From contig NZ_JAVLVU010000001.1 of assembly GCF_031951985.1 (NCBI RefSeq), positions 2,976,001 through 3,040,000 of the forward strand: DNA of 64,000 bases, read 5' to 3'. The stretch's first letter is position 1; every line of letters begins with the position of its first letter. A program made the position numbers and the translations under genes. The notes under the pieces are model-generated. The model was not told the DNA's origin. It did not search any database and saw only the letters and a program-made list of their open reading frames with translations. Origin of the DNA: Mucilaginibacter terrae. GTDB taxonomy: Bacteria; Bacteroidota; Bacteroidia; Sphingobacteriales; Sphingobacteriaceae. Shown here one piece after another: positions 9,005 through 17,273 of this stretch.

Positions 9005-9841
9005 ATGAACTTCAAACCCTACGTATATTTCCTCCTCGCATTAACTATCATTTCTTCCTGTAAAACGCAAAAAAAGCCGGTTACGGTGGTAAATAATAGC
9101 CCTAAGGTTTATAAAACACAAATTGATAGCCTGCTGGATATTGTGAAGATTAAAGATACCGTTAGGCTGGCTGATAGTGTGGGGATGGCTGTACCTTCGG
9201 AATTTGTGGCTACGGTAAATTTTAATTTGCGCAAGCCTAATTATGTCATTATCCATCACACCGCCCAGGATTCGATGCAGCAAACGTTGAATACATTTAC
9301 GTTAACCCGCACGCAGGTAAGTGCCCATTACGTAGTAAGCAGAGATGGCAAGGTTTACCACATGCTTAACGATTACCTGCGGTCGTGGCACGCCGGGGTA
9401 AGCAAGTGGGGTAGCGTTACCGATATGAACAGCTCCTCCATTGGTATCGAACTGGATAATAACGGTTTGCAACCTTTTCAGGAAGCACAAATAAAAAGCC
9501 TGGTGCTGTTGCTGGCCAAAATTAAAAAGGCATACAACATTCCTACGGCAAACTTTATTGGTCATGGCGATATTGCCCCCGGCCGGAAAACCGATCCCAG
9601 CGCATATTTTCCGTGGAAAACGCTCGCTAAAAATGGTTTTGGGTACTGGAGCGATGAGGTTTTAGAACTTGCTCCTCCAACTTTCGATTACGTGGCCGCC
9701 CTGCGCATCATCGGGTACGATACCTCAAACCTGCCGGCAGCCATTAAGGCATTTAAGCTGCATTTTGTACAAACCGATGTAACGCCGCAGCTTACACAGT
9801 TGGATTTGAATGTGCTGTATAATGTGGCGAAGAAGTATTGA
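9005..9841 (+). CDS. N-acetylmuramoyl-L-alanine amidase lipoprotein
   Basis: A 278-residue cell-wall amidase with an Amidase_2 (AmpD/PGRP-like) domain. It cuts the bond between N-acetylmuramic acid and the stem peptide of peptidoglycan. The N terminus MNFKPYVYFLLALTIISSC is a lipoprotein signal with the lipobox ISSC, so it is probably anchored in the outer membrane facing the periplasm. The zinc ligands are visible in NYVIIHHTAQDS (about residue 82) and GHGDIAPGRKTDPS (about 190); the domain ends near residue 220 and a short peptidoglycan-binding-like tail follows. The gene is followed by a family A repeat fragment and a terminator. Confidence 0.9.
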   Translation: MNFKPYVYFLLALTIISSCKTQKKPVTVVNNSPKVYKTQIDSLLDIVKIKDTVRLADSVGMAVPSEFVATVNFNLRKPNYVIIHHTAQDSMQQTLNTFTLTRTQVSAHYVVSRDGKVYHMLNDYLRSWHAGVSKWGSVTDMNSSSIGIELDNNGLQPFQEAQIKSLVLLLAKIKKAYNIPTANFIGHGDIAPGRKTDPSAYFPWKTLAKNGFGYWSDEVLELAPPTFDYVAALRIIGYDTSNLPAAIKAFKLHFVQTDVTPQLTQLDLNVLYNVAKKY

Positions 9842-9843
9842 TA

Positions 9844-9875
9844 CCTCACCCCGGCCCTCTCCAAAGGATAGGGGG
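9844..9875. repeat. Family A repeat fragment (CACCCCGGCCCTCTCC type)
   Basis: A 32-base fragment with CACCCCGGCCCTCTCC followed by a degraded mirror AAAGGATAGGGG. It is nearly identical to the copy at 11662 and to the left arm of the nuclease cassette at 59700. Confidence 0.7.
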
Positions 9876-9878
9876 ATA

Positions 9879-9917
9879 AAATAAGCGGCCTGAACATTTG
9901 TTAAGGGCCGTTTATTT
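9879..9917 (+). terminator. Terminator of the amidase gene
   Basis: AAATAAGCGGCC pairs with GGCCGTTTATTT (one G-T wobble) around a 15-base loop, and the 3' arm ends in a T-rich run. It lies about 40 bases after the amidase stop. Confidence 0.6.
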
Positions 9918-9927
9918 TAAATAATCA

Positions 9928-10055
9928 CGTCATTGCGAGACAGAAATGGGCAACGCCAGGGTGTCGAAGCAATCTCTGCGTAGGCGTGTCGGTCATGCAA
10001 AGTTCAGAGATTGCTTCGACGGCTCTGCTCTGCCCACCACAGTCTCGCAATGACG
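9928..10055. repeat. Family C palindromic repeat (CGTCATTGCGAG), long copy
   Basis: A 128-base imperfect palindrome. It opens with CGTCATTGCGAGAC and GAAGCAATCTCTG and closes with the complementary CAGAGATTGCTTCGAC and GTCTCGCAATGACG. The centre and parts of the arms have drifted. A shorter, cleaner copy lies at 42328. Confidence 0.85.
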
Positions 10056-10070
10056 AGTTTTTATAAAAGC

Positions 10071-10102
10071 AAAAGCTGGTTTGAAAACTCAAACCAGCTT
10101 TT
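10071..10102. terminator. Bidirectional terminator
   Basis: A perfect 14-pair stem, AAAAGCTGGTTTGA / TCAAACCAGCTTTT, with a 4-base loop. The A- and T-rich ends let it work in both directions; it most likely ends the SIMPL gene coming from the right. Confidence 0.85.
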
Positions 10103-10124
10103 CTTTTAATTAATCCATTCTGGT

Positions 10125-10823
10125 TTACTTCGCTATTTCAAATACCGCACGTACCTGATAATTCAGTTTTATCTTTTTAAAATCAACATCCGATTCCTGG
10201 GGAGTGGCATCGGCAGCCATAGCCGATTTAAACATCATATTGCTGTAAACCGGGCGTCCCATAGGCTCGTTATCAATTTCCTGAATCTCGATGGCACCGC
10301 CTAATTTTTCGCCAATGCTGGTTAATAAGTAACCGGCTTTTTCGCGGGCAGCTTGCAGGGCTTTAATTTTGAGTTCCTTGCGTAGTTCGGCTTGTTTGGA
10401 GTACTCGTAGCTTTCCACACCGGTTGATTGTATGCCTTTATCGTCAACTTTACTCAGGATGATATTGATGGCGTTCAGGTCGCGCACTTTAATGCGGTAC
10501 TGTTTGCTGGCCATAAAATCGGGGTCTTTTTTCTTTTTATCGATGATGTAGTTGTACGACGATATATTGTTGATCATAAAGTCTTCTTTAGCCACACCGG
10601 CCTCGGTAACGGCTTTTTGCAACTGGCGCTCCAGGGTGCTAATATCTACCTTGTTTTTGCCGTTCATGTATTCTTTAAGGGATATGGCAACATAGATAAT
10701 ATCGGGCGTAACCTCCTGCTCGGCACTGCCGGTAACCTCAATTTTGCGGCGCTGATCGGGGGTTTGTGCAAAGCCGGTAATGGTAACAGTTAAAAGAGCG
10801 GCTAATAGAAATAATTTTTTCAT
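10125..10823 (-). CDS. SIMPL (DUF541) domain periplasmic protein
   Basis: A 232-residue exported protein of the SIMPL/DUF541 family, whose members form oligomeric periplasmic shells and have been linked to oxidative stress defence; the molecular role is unsettled. The start at 10823 gives a clean signal peptide MKKLFLLAALLTVTITGFAQ with cleavage after FAQ; an in-frame ATG three codons upstream would add only MFT. The domain core starts with RKIEVTGSAEQEVTPDIIYV, typical of the family, and fills the rest of the chain. It is monocistronic with a strong terminator. Confidence 0.85.
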   Translation of the reverse strand: MKKLFLLAALLTVTITGFAQTPDQRRKIEVTGSAEQEVTPDIIYVAISLKEYMNGKNKVDISTLERQLQKAVTEAGVAKEDFMINNISSYNYIIDKKKKDPDFMASKQYRIKVRDLNAINIILSKVDDKGIQSTGVESYEYSKQAELRKELKIKALQAAREKAGYLLTSIGEKLGGAIEIQEIDNEPMGRPVYSNMMFKSAMAADATPQESDVDFKKIKLNYQVRAVFEIAK

Positions 10824-11025
10824 AGTAAACATTTGTTATAGTGTTGTATGTGTAGACGAGGCCGTGTACCAAAGTGCAACAATCTCCGTCATTTAAACCT
10901 ATGGACAATGAAGCGGGGAAATAGTTTAAATATTGTTTGAACCGGAATTTTAAGAATTAGTAAAATTTACAGAAGTTTAAAAATCGGTTTTCATCTGCAC
11001 ACCCGCACATCCACGCATCTGCACA

Positions 11026-11643
11026 TTAAACAAGCTTATCAATTCTCACCCAGCGCATACCCGCAGCTTCGGCGGCTTGGGTGCCGGGGTTGCCGTCTTC
11101 AAATACCAGGCAGCGTTCGGGGGCTACGCCCAATAGTTCGGCGGCTTTCAAAAACGGGTCGGCAAAGGGTTTGCCGTTAGGTGTTTCGCCCGCACAAACC
11201 AGTACCTCAACCAGGTGATCGATGCCTAAAATTTGCAGAGTTCTTTCAACCACTATACGGCTGCTGCCACTTACAACGGCAATGTGCACCTGTCCGGCGT
11301 GATTTTTCAGGTGGTTTACCACATAGTCTATTGGCTGAGTTTTTTCAATATATTCATCTATAAACAGCTTGTATTTGGCTGTCTTAAATTCCTCGGGTAT
11401 AAAAGTGCTTTGATAGCGTTCGTTAATTTTTTCAACCACATTTATGATAGGTAGCCCGGCAAACTCATCGATTATAGCACCATCAATAAGCACGCCTTGT
11501 GCAGCAGCTACTTTTATATAGGTTTCGGTATGGGCGGGCATATTATCGGCCAGAGTGCCGTCGCAGTCGTACAAAAAGGCATCAAAATTATCTTGGCTTA
11601 TTTTTACCAGGGCATCGTATTTGGCTTGTGTTGTTGTATTCAT
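11026..11643 (-). CDS. HAD-superfamily phosphatase, beta-phosphoglucomutase-like
   Basis: A 205-residue haloacid dehalogenase-type hydrolase. Motif I is DAFLYDCDGTLADNMP (nucleophile and acid/base aspartates about residues 21 and 23), motif II is VVSGSSR, and motif IV is VFEDGNPGTQAAEAAGM. A helical cap follows motif I, as in beta-phosphoglucomutase and related sugar-phosphate phosphatases; the exact substrate is not readable. ATG at 11643 is chosen. The frame stays open upstream to 11790, but that stretch is family A repeat DNA whose translation (FFTPSPLERAGERF) is an artefact. Confidence 0.87.
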   Translation of the reverse strand: MNTTTQAKYDALVKISQDNFDAFLYDCDGTLADNMPAHTETYIKVAAAQGVLIDGAIIDEFAGLPIINVVEKINERYQSTFIPEEFKTAKYKLFIDEYIEKTQPIDYVVNHLKNHAGQVHIAVVSGSSRIVVERTLQILGIDHLVEVLVCAGETPNGKPFADPFLKAAELLGVAPERCLVFEDGNPGTQAAEAAGMRWVRIDKLV

Positions 11644-11661
11644 AGTTGAGGTAAAGGTAAA

Positions 11662-11693
11662 CCTCTCCCCGGCCCTCTCCAAAGGAGAGGGAG
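11662..11693. repeat. Family A repeat, short copy
   Basis: CCTCTCCCCGGCCCTCTCC followed by its partial mirror AAAGGAGAGGGAG. It lies 18 bases upstream of the HAD start codon and next to the longer copy at 11704. Confidence 0.75.
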
Positions 11694-11703
11694 TAAAAAA
11701 AAT

Positions 11704-11813
11704 GCCCCACCCCGGCCCACACCGGAGGGTGGAGCTACGAAACAGTATAGTAAAAGTCCTCCCTCCCGGGGAGGATTTAGGTGGGGCCACTAAGAGGAGG
11801 GCCGGGGTGGGGC
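11704..11813. repeat. Family A repeat, MITE-like copy with 14-bp perfect inverted ends
   Basis: GCCCCACCCCGGCC at 11704-11717 is repeated exactly, inverted, at 11800-11813. The 82-base interior contains a second GC palindrome (CCTCCCTCCCGGGGAGG) and no gene. With the neighbouring 32-base copy it fills most of the gap between the HAD gene and the SNF2 gene and presumably holds or flanks both divergent promoters. Confidence 0.8.
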
Positions 11814-11918
11814 GATTGGAGCCAAATATTTATCCCCATTTCCTTTTAAATGCTGCAAATTCTTTATACGTTTGAAATTTTTGTTGATGTAGCTTCCTCA
11901 AATTTTTGAACGAACGAT

Positions 11919-14813
11919 ATGCTACGTGTTGACAGCAGTAAACCTTGCCAGCTAATTTATTCATTTGCCCGCCACGAATATCTCGGGTGGTTAATTGAAC
12001 CGCATATTGTTCAGCTTAACCCAAACGGGGAGTTTTCTTTTACCCACCAGCGTATTTTCTCTAATACGGCACAGGAATTCAACTCTTGTATCGATGAAAC
12101 CGACGCTAAGCTCATTAAGCTTTTAGAAGAAATTGAGCAGGGGCACCTCATTAAAAAGTACTACAAAAAGCCCATCCGCCCTTACGAGTTTTTTAGCAAG
12201 GTATTTAACGAGCAGTTGTTTGATGTTATTAGGCCCAAAATTGAAAAGAAGATGGCCGAGGCGTTTACTATGCTTGCCAACAAAAAACTGTTTGTAATGA
12301 GCAAGGAAGGCTACCCGGCTGAGAAGCAATTGCACATAGCTGCCGAGGCGGCTACCGTACTTTTTCACTTTAAGCGCGACGATACCGAGATACGCTACTA
12401 CCCAACCATCAAGTACCAAGGCATGAAGATCGAATTCATGTTTAAGAACGCCGAGATCGTGTGTAACCATCCCGGCTGGCTCATGCTCGATGATACGCTG
12501 TATTATTTTGAAAAGGATGTAGAAGGCCGCAAGCTGCAACCTTTTTTGCAAAAGCGCTACATTGCAATTCCGCGTAGTGCTGAGCAATCTTACTTTGAAA
12601 AATTTGTAGCCCCCCTTATTGAGAAACATCACGTACATGCTGAGGGCTTTACCATCAATACCGAAAAGTATGATGCCCGCCCCGTGGTTAAGCCTATATA
12701 TGTGGCCGGCGGTACATCGCAAATACAGCTTTATTTTAAGTACGCCGGCTATGTTTTCCCCTATGGCGATGGCCGGCATATCTCTGTAAAAATTGACCGC
12801 GAGGGTGATAATTACACTTTTCACCGTATAAAACGCTCGGTAACCTGGGAAAAAAACAAGCTTCAGCTTTTGGAAGATATGGGGCTAACCACCTCATCAT
12901 CACTTTTCCAGAACCTCGAGGTAAAACACGATAGCGATGATACCGACCGTTCTTTCTCGGTTTTTGACTGGCTTAACCAAAATCATGATAAGCTAACCGC
13001 CGCAGGTTTTGAAATTGAGCAGCCCGACGGACAAAAGCGTTACCTGTTTGGCAGCAGTAAAATAGATTTACAGGTAAACGAAAATAACGATTGGTTTGAC
13101 ATACACGCCATTGTGCATTTCGGCCCGTACCAAATTCCGTTTATGGATTTGCGCAACCATATTCTTAACCGTAAAAAGGAGTTTACCCTGCCCAGCGGCG
13201 AAATTGCCGTTATACCCGAAGAATGGTTTGCCCAATACGGCAACCTGCTCAACTTTACGGAGGGCAACAAGGAGTTGAAACTGCGCAAGCATCACATTGG
13301 CCTCATTAATGATTTGGCCGAAGGTGATTTAGCCAGCATTACCATAAACCGCAAACTGCAAAAACTAACCGATTTTGAGGAACTGGAAGACATAGCCCCA
13401 CCGGTAAACTTTGCGGGCAGCCTGCGCCCTTACCAGCAGGCGGGTTACAACTGGTTCCACTTTTTAAAGGATTATCATTTTGGCGGATGCCTGGCCGATG
13501 ATATGGGCTTGGGAAAAACCATACAAACTTTGGCCCTGCTACAAAAAAACAAAGAGGATGCACAGGCCATTGGTGCAAGCAGTACATCGTTGTTAATAAT
13601 GCCCACCTCGCTTATTTATAACTGGATAAACGAGGCGGCTAAGTTTACGCCTACGTTGCGCATGATGGTGCATACGGGGGCTTTCCGCTATAAATCGCCC
13701 GATGTGTTTGGTAATTACGATGTGGTGGTTACTACGTATGGCATCAGTCGTATTGATGTAGAGTTGTTTAAAGCTTTCTTTTTTGATTATGTGATTTTGG
13801 ATGAAAGTCAGAACATCAAAAATCCGTCGTCAAAATCATATCAGGCGGTTAAGCAGCTTAAATCTCGCCATAAATTGATATTGAGCGGTACGCCTGTTGA
13901 AAACACGGTTAACGACTTATGGACGCAGATGTCGTTTATTAATCCCGGCTTGCTGGGTAACCAGCAGTTTTTTTTAAACGAGTTTGTAACCCCTATTGAA
14001 AAGAAAAAGGATGAAGACAAGGCGCACCGCTTACAAGCCCTCATTAAACCTTTTGTGCTTCGCCGCACCAAGGAGCAGGTAGCTACCGAGCTGCCGCCAA
14101 AAACCGAGCAGTTATTTTATTGTAAGATGACTGATGAGCAAAGTACGGTTTACGAAAAGGTAAAATCTGAATACCGCAACGAACTGTTGCAAAGCCTCGA
14201 AGACGGTACCTTTGCCCAAACGCAAATACAGGTTTTACAGGGGCTTATCAAATTGCGCCAAATAGCCAACCACCCATCCATGATTGATGAGAGCTACGAG
14301 GGGGATTCGGGTAAGTTTGAAGACGTGGTACATACGCTTTCGAACGTGTTGGATGGCGGGCATAAAGTGTTGATCTTTTCTCAGTTTGTTAAGCAACTGA
14401 ACATTTACCGGCAGCATTTTGAGCAAACCGGCATCAAATTCACCTACCTCGATGGCAGCACCCAAAACCGCGGTGAGGTGGTTAAACGTTTTCAGGAGGA
14501 TGCCAAAACGCAGGTCTTCTTAATATCCATAAAAGCCGGAGGCGTGGGCCTCAACCTTACCGAGGCCGATTACGTATTTATCCTCGACCCATGGTGGAAC
14601 CCTGCTGTTGAGCAACAGGCCATTGACCGTACACACCGCATAGGCCAAACCAAAAACGTGTTCATCTATAAATTCATTACCAAAGACACCGTTGAAGAAA
14701 AGATATTGGCGCTGCAACAACGCAAGCTTACCGTTGCGCGGTCGCTCATCACCACCGAAGAAAGTTTCATCAAATCACTTTCGGCTGATGATATTAGGGA
14801 GATATTGAAGTAA
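11919..14813 (+). CDS. SNF2-family DEAD/DEAH helicase
   Basis: A 964-residue Swi2/Snf2-type ATPase expected to translocate on double-stranded DNA and remodel protein-DNA or RNA polymerase complexes. The N-terminal half (about 1-490) is not recognised in detail and has no zinc SWIM motif that I can see. The ATPase core follows: Walker A DDMGLGKTIQTL (about 528), DEAH-equivalent LDESQNIKN, motif III SGTPVENTVNDLW, then the helicase C domain with VLIFSQFVKQL, GGVGLNLTEADYV and the arginine-finger motif QAIDRTHRIGQ. All catalytic motifs are intact. It is a single gene, with family A repeats upstream and a palindrome downstream. Confidence 0.92.
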   Translation: MLRVDSSKPCQLIYSFARHEYLGWLIEPHIVQLNPNGEFSFTHQRIFSNTAQEFNSCIDETDAKLIKLLEEIEQGHLIKKYYKKPIRPYEFFSKVFNEQLFDVIRPKIEKKMAEAFTMLANKKLFVMSKEGYPAEKQLHIAAEAATVLFHFKRDDTEIRYYPTIKYQGMKIEFMFKNAEIVCNHPGWLMLDDTLYYFEKDVEGRKLQPFLQKRYIAIPRSAEQSYFEKFVAPLIEKHHVHAEGFTINTEKYDARPVVKPIYVAGGTSQIQLYFKYAGYVFPYGDGRHISVKIDREGDNYTFHRIKRSVTWEKNKLQLLEDMGLTTSSSLFQNLEVKHDSDDTDRSFSVFDWLNQNHDKLTAAGFEIEQPDGQKRYLFGSSKIDLQVNENNDWFDIHAIVHFGPYQIPFMDLRNHILNRKKEFTLPSGEIAVIPEEWFAQYGNLLNFTEGNKELKLRKHHIGLINDLAEGDLASITINRKLQKLTDFEELEDIAPPVNFAGSLRPYQQAGYNWFHFLKDYHFGGCLADDMGLGKTIQTLALLQKNKEDAQAIGASSTSLLIMPTSLIYNWINEAAKFTPTLRMMVHTGAFRYKSPDVFGNYDVVVTTYGISRIDVELFKAFFFDYVILDESQNIKNPSSKSYQAVKQLKSRHKLILSGTPVENTVNDLWTQMSFINPGLLGNQQFFLNEFVTPIEKKKDEDKAHRLQALIKPFVLRRTKEQVATELPPKTEQLFYCKMTDEQSTVYEKVKSEYRNELLQSLEDGTFAQTQIQVLQGLIKLRQIANHPSMIDESYEGDSGKFEDVVHTLSNVLDGGHKVLIFSQFVKQLNIYRQHFEQTGIKFTYLDGSTQNRGEVVKRFQEDAKTQVFLISIKAGGVGLNLTEADYVFILDPWWNPAVEQQAIDRTHRIGQTKNVFIYKFITKDTVEEKILALQQRKLTVARSLITTEESFIKSLSADDIREILK

Positions 14814-14857
14814 GAGTATGTACTGCCGTCGTCTTTGTCCTCACAAATGAACATTTT

Positions 14858-14926
14858 CTGGCGCAAGTATGTAGCGCGAAAGGCACAAGTAGCCTACCCA
14901 CTACCAGCCCCACATACTTGCGCCAG
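14858..14926. repeat. Perfect 15-bp inverted repeat with 39-base spacer (family G)
   Basis: CTGGCGCAAGTATGT at 14858-14872 is mirrored exactly by ACATACTTGCGCCAG at 14912-14926. The spacer has a smaller nested hairpin (GGCACAAGTAGCC). It is not followed by a T run, so it looks more like a dispersed palindromic element than a terminator. It fills much of the gap after the SNF2 gene. Confidence 0.75.
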
Positions 14927-15045
14927 AATTAGAAACGGCAACTATCTAATTAAACCCTCCCCCTTCAGCACAGTCACACATATTTTACATCAACTTATAT
15001 ATATTGCTTGTGTTAAATTCCCGTTAAAGTATCTTTACACCAATA

Positions 15046-15588
15046 ATGAATACACTAAGGCTGCCCAAACAACCCCCAACCGTAGTTTCCTTTTGGAATG
15101 TTGGTGCCTTATTGTATTACTCAACCCTTTTGTTTATGCTCGAAACTTTGTTTTACTGGAACAAGTTTAAAGATGCTTATGCCGATGAGGCTGTTTTGTT
15201 TAGCCTGTTTTGGTTGGGGAGTGTGTTGTTTGCCTTCAGTCATATTTTTATGGTGGTGTTTGATGGCTGGTCGCGCTACCAAAACTATAAGCGCATAAAA
15301 GATTACCTGTTTGTGCACGGTTTTACGCCCAAAATTGCCCGGTTATACAAAGGTTCCAAATGCCAGCGTACGGCCTTTTTAGTGGCTGCGCGCGAGCTGG
15401 GAATGGAAGATAAGGTGATCAGTTATTACCGCCGGTTGGGCATTAAGTGGTACCATTTTGTGCCTCACTTTATGATCAAAGATCCTTGGTTTTTGTTTAA
15501 AAAATATTTTTGGTCGCGCACGTTTATGGAAAAACATTACGAGCCTAAGTTTAATTACCGCGAATTATCTGCCAGCTTGTCTATCTAA
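15046..15588 (+). CDS. Hypothetical membrane protein
   Basis: Function not recognised. A 180-residue protein with two membrane helices (about 18-36, YYSTLLFMLETLFYW, and about 47-70, LFSLFWLGSVLFAFSHIFMV), then a basic cytoplasmic-looking domain rich in Tyr, Phe and Lys (KYFWSRTFMEKHYEPKFNY). Its stop codon TAA is directly followed by the ATG of the ABC ATPase, and the next two genes overlap by 4 bases each, so it is the first gene of a four-gene exporter operon. It may be an accessory to that transporter. Confidence 0.75.
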   Translation: MNTLRLPKQPPTVVSFWNVGALLYYSTLLFMLETLFYWNKFKDAYADEAVLFSLFWLGSVLFAFSHIFMVVFDGWSRYQNYKRIKDYLFVHGFTPKIARLYKGSKCQRTAFLVAARELGMEDKVISYYRRLGIKWYHFVPHFMIKDPWFLFKKYFWSRTFMEKHYEPKFNYRELSASLSI

Positions 15589-16443
15589 ATGCTTACTGCT
15601 ACACATTTAAGTAAAAGTTATAAATCGGGCAGAGCTTTGGATGATGTTTCTATCCAGATGCTGCCGGGGCAAATATGCGGCCTGCTGGGTCGTAACGGTG
15701 CCGGTAAAACTACATTGTTCCGTATACTTTGCGGGTTAATAAAACCCGACTCGGGCCAATTGAGCATTACATCGCAAAGAAGCAAGCCCGTTGGTGGCAT
15801 TATCGAACGACCGGGACTATACCCATACCTCAACGCTTACGATAACCTTAAACTCTTTGCCCAAATACAAGGTGCTCCAAACCATAAAGAATCAATTAAC
15901 CAAAACCTGCTTAAAGTTGGCCTGCCAACCGACCGTAAAGACCCGGTACGCAATTTCTCGTTAGGGATGAAACAGCGTTTAGGCATAGCCATAGCCTTAC
16001 TCAACAACCCCGAATACCTGGTGCTGGATGAACCATTTTCGGGCCTTGACCCCATTGGCGTAACCGCATTAATTAATCTTGTTGCTGATTTGGCGACTAA
16101 GGAGAACATCTCCATCCTGCTGTCATCACACCTCATGGGCGAGTTGACCAAGTGCTGCAATTATTTGTATGTAATGGATAAAGGCCGATTGGTAAATCAA
16201 GGCACAACGGCACAGCTCATTAATCACCATATTCATAGTTTTAATATCACGGCGCAAAACATTGCCTCGTCGGTAGTCCTGCAAAAATACAGACCAGTAA
16301 TGGGGGTGAACGGCGCAAGCATTGTATGTAATGCCGATGCGATTCCCGCACTACTTGGCCAGCTACTGACCGAGGGTATACAGGTAACCTCGTGCACGCC
16401 CGAACTGTCGTTAGAACAACTGGTTAACGCCCCGCAATCATGA
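15589..16443 (+). CDS. ABC transporter ATP-binding protein
   Basis: A 284-residue ATPase of the ABC-2 exporter type (bacitracin/lantibiotic-immunity-like). Walker A GLLGRNGAGKTTLFR (about 36-50), signature NFSLGMKQRLGIA, Walker B YLVLDEPFSGLDP and the switch His in LLSSHLMGEL are all present. A C-terminal extension of about 80 residues follows, as in the DrrA/CcmA-like branch. Its 3' end overlaps the permease gene by 4 bases (ATGA-type), so the two proteins are made together. Substrate unknown. Confidence 0.9.
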   Translation: MLTATHLSKSYKSGRALDDVSIQMLPGQICGLLGRNGAGKTTLFRILCGLIKPDSGQLSITSQRSKPVGGIIERPGLYPYLNAYDNLKLFAQIQGAPNHKESINQNLLKVGLPTDRKDPVRNFSLGMKQRLGIAIALLNNPEYLVLDEPFSGLDPIGVTALINLVADLATKENISILLSSHLMGELTKCCNYLYVMDKGRLVNQGTTAQLINHHIHSFNITAQNIASSVVLQKYRPVMGVNGASIVCNADAIPALLGQLLTEGIQVTSCTPELSLEQLVNAPQS

Positions 16444-17273
16444 TGAAACAGTTGTTGTATGCCGAATTTGTCAAAATCATAAAGCAAAGTAAAACCTACT
16501 ATGCGTTGGGTGCTATTGCCGTTATCGAACTGTTGATATTTATAACCGCCTACTACCAAGGCAGTACTATTTTAGATTTGCTACTCAACACGCTACGGCA
16601 AAACTTTTACTTTGAAGGTACCCTGCTTAACGGCAACCTCATCTTGTACATCGTACTCAACTCGCTGTGGTTTAACGTGCCGCTCATACTCATGATCGTA
16701 ACTTCGGGCTTGCTAACCGATGAGCACAAAGACGGCACCCTGCAAACCGTAATGCTGCAGGCCGTAAAAAAATGGAAATTTATACTGGCTAAATACATTA
16801 CTGCCGCCTTGTTTACGTTATTGGTAATTGCCTTTATGATGCTGAGCACCTTTGCGCTGGCCTACACCATTTTTGGCACCGGCGATTTGGTGGTGTACAT
16901 TGGCACGCTTAACTTTTTTGAGGCCGATGAAGCGTTTCACCGCATTTGCTGGGCATTTGCATCGGGCAGTATTGCCATGGTGTTTTACAGTACGGCCAGT
17001 ATCACGCTCGCCATTTTTATTAAGGAAGCATCGAAGACGTGGATAGCATCGGCGCTTTTCCTCATCATTACCAACCTGTTGCTCAAGGCCGATTTTTTAC
17101 CTGCTGGTTTTAACACATTCTTTTTTCCTAAGCTGATAGATACCTGGCAGCAGCTGTTTAATTACAAGGTTGATTGGCAACAGGTAGGTATTAATAATGT
17201 TATGCTGATGTTGTACTGTGCGGCCTTTGCGGGTTTGGGTATGTTGGTTTTTCAAAAAAAGGATATTGGATGA
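16440..17273 (+). CDS. ABC-2 type transporter permease
   Basis: The membrane partner of the ATPase before it; 277 residues with about six hydrophobic helices, the first at ALGAIAVIELLIFITAYY and the last at LMLYCAAFAGLGMLVF. The segment GLLTDEHKDGTLQTVM resembles the coupling-helix region of ABC-2 permeases. It overlaps both the upstream ATPase and the downstream LolA-like gene by 4 bases. The ATP-driven export substrate is not known. Confidence 0.85.
   Translation: MMKQLLYAEFVKIIKQSKTYYALGAIAVIELLIFITAYYQGSTILDLLLNTLRQNFYFEGTLLNGNLILYIVLNSLWFNVPLILMIVTSGLLTDEHKDGTLQTVMLQAVKKWKFILAKYITAALFTLLVIAFMMLSTFALAYTIFGTGDLVVYIGTLNFFEADEAFHRICWAFASGSIAMVFYSTASITLAIFIKEASKTWIASALFLIITNLLLKADFLPAGFNTFFFPKLIDTWQQLFNYKVDWQQVGINNVMLMLYCAAFAGLGMLVFQKKDIG

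Noticed and set aside
11644..11790. HAD phosphatase with a 49-residue N-terminal extension
   Set aside because: The extension is the translation of family A repeats; homology begins at the ATG at 11643.
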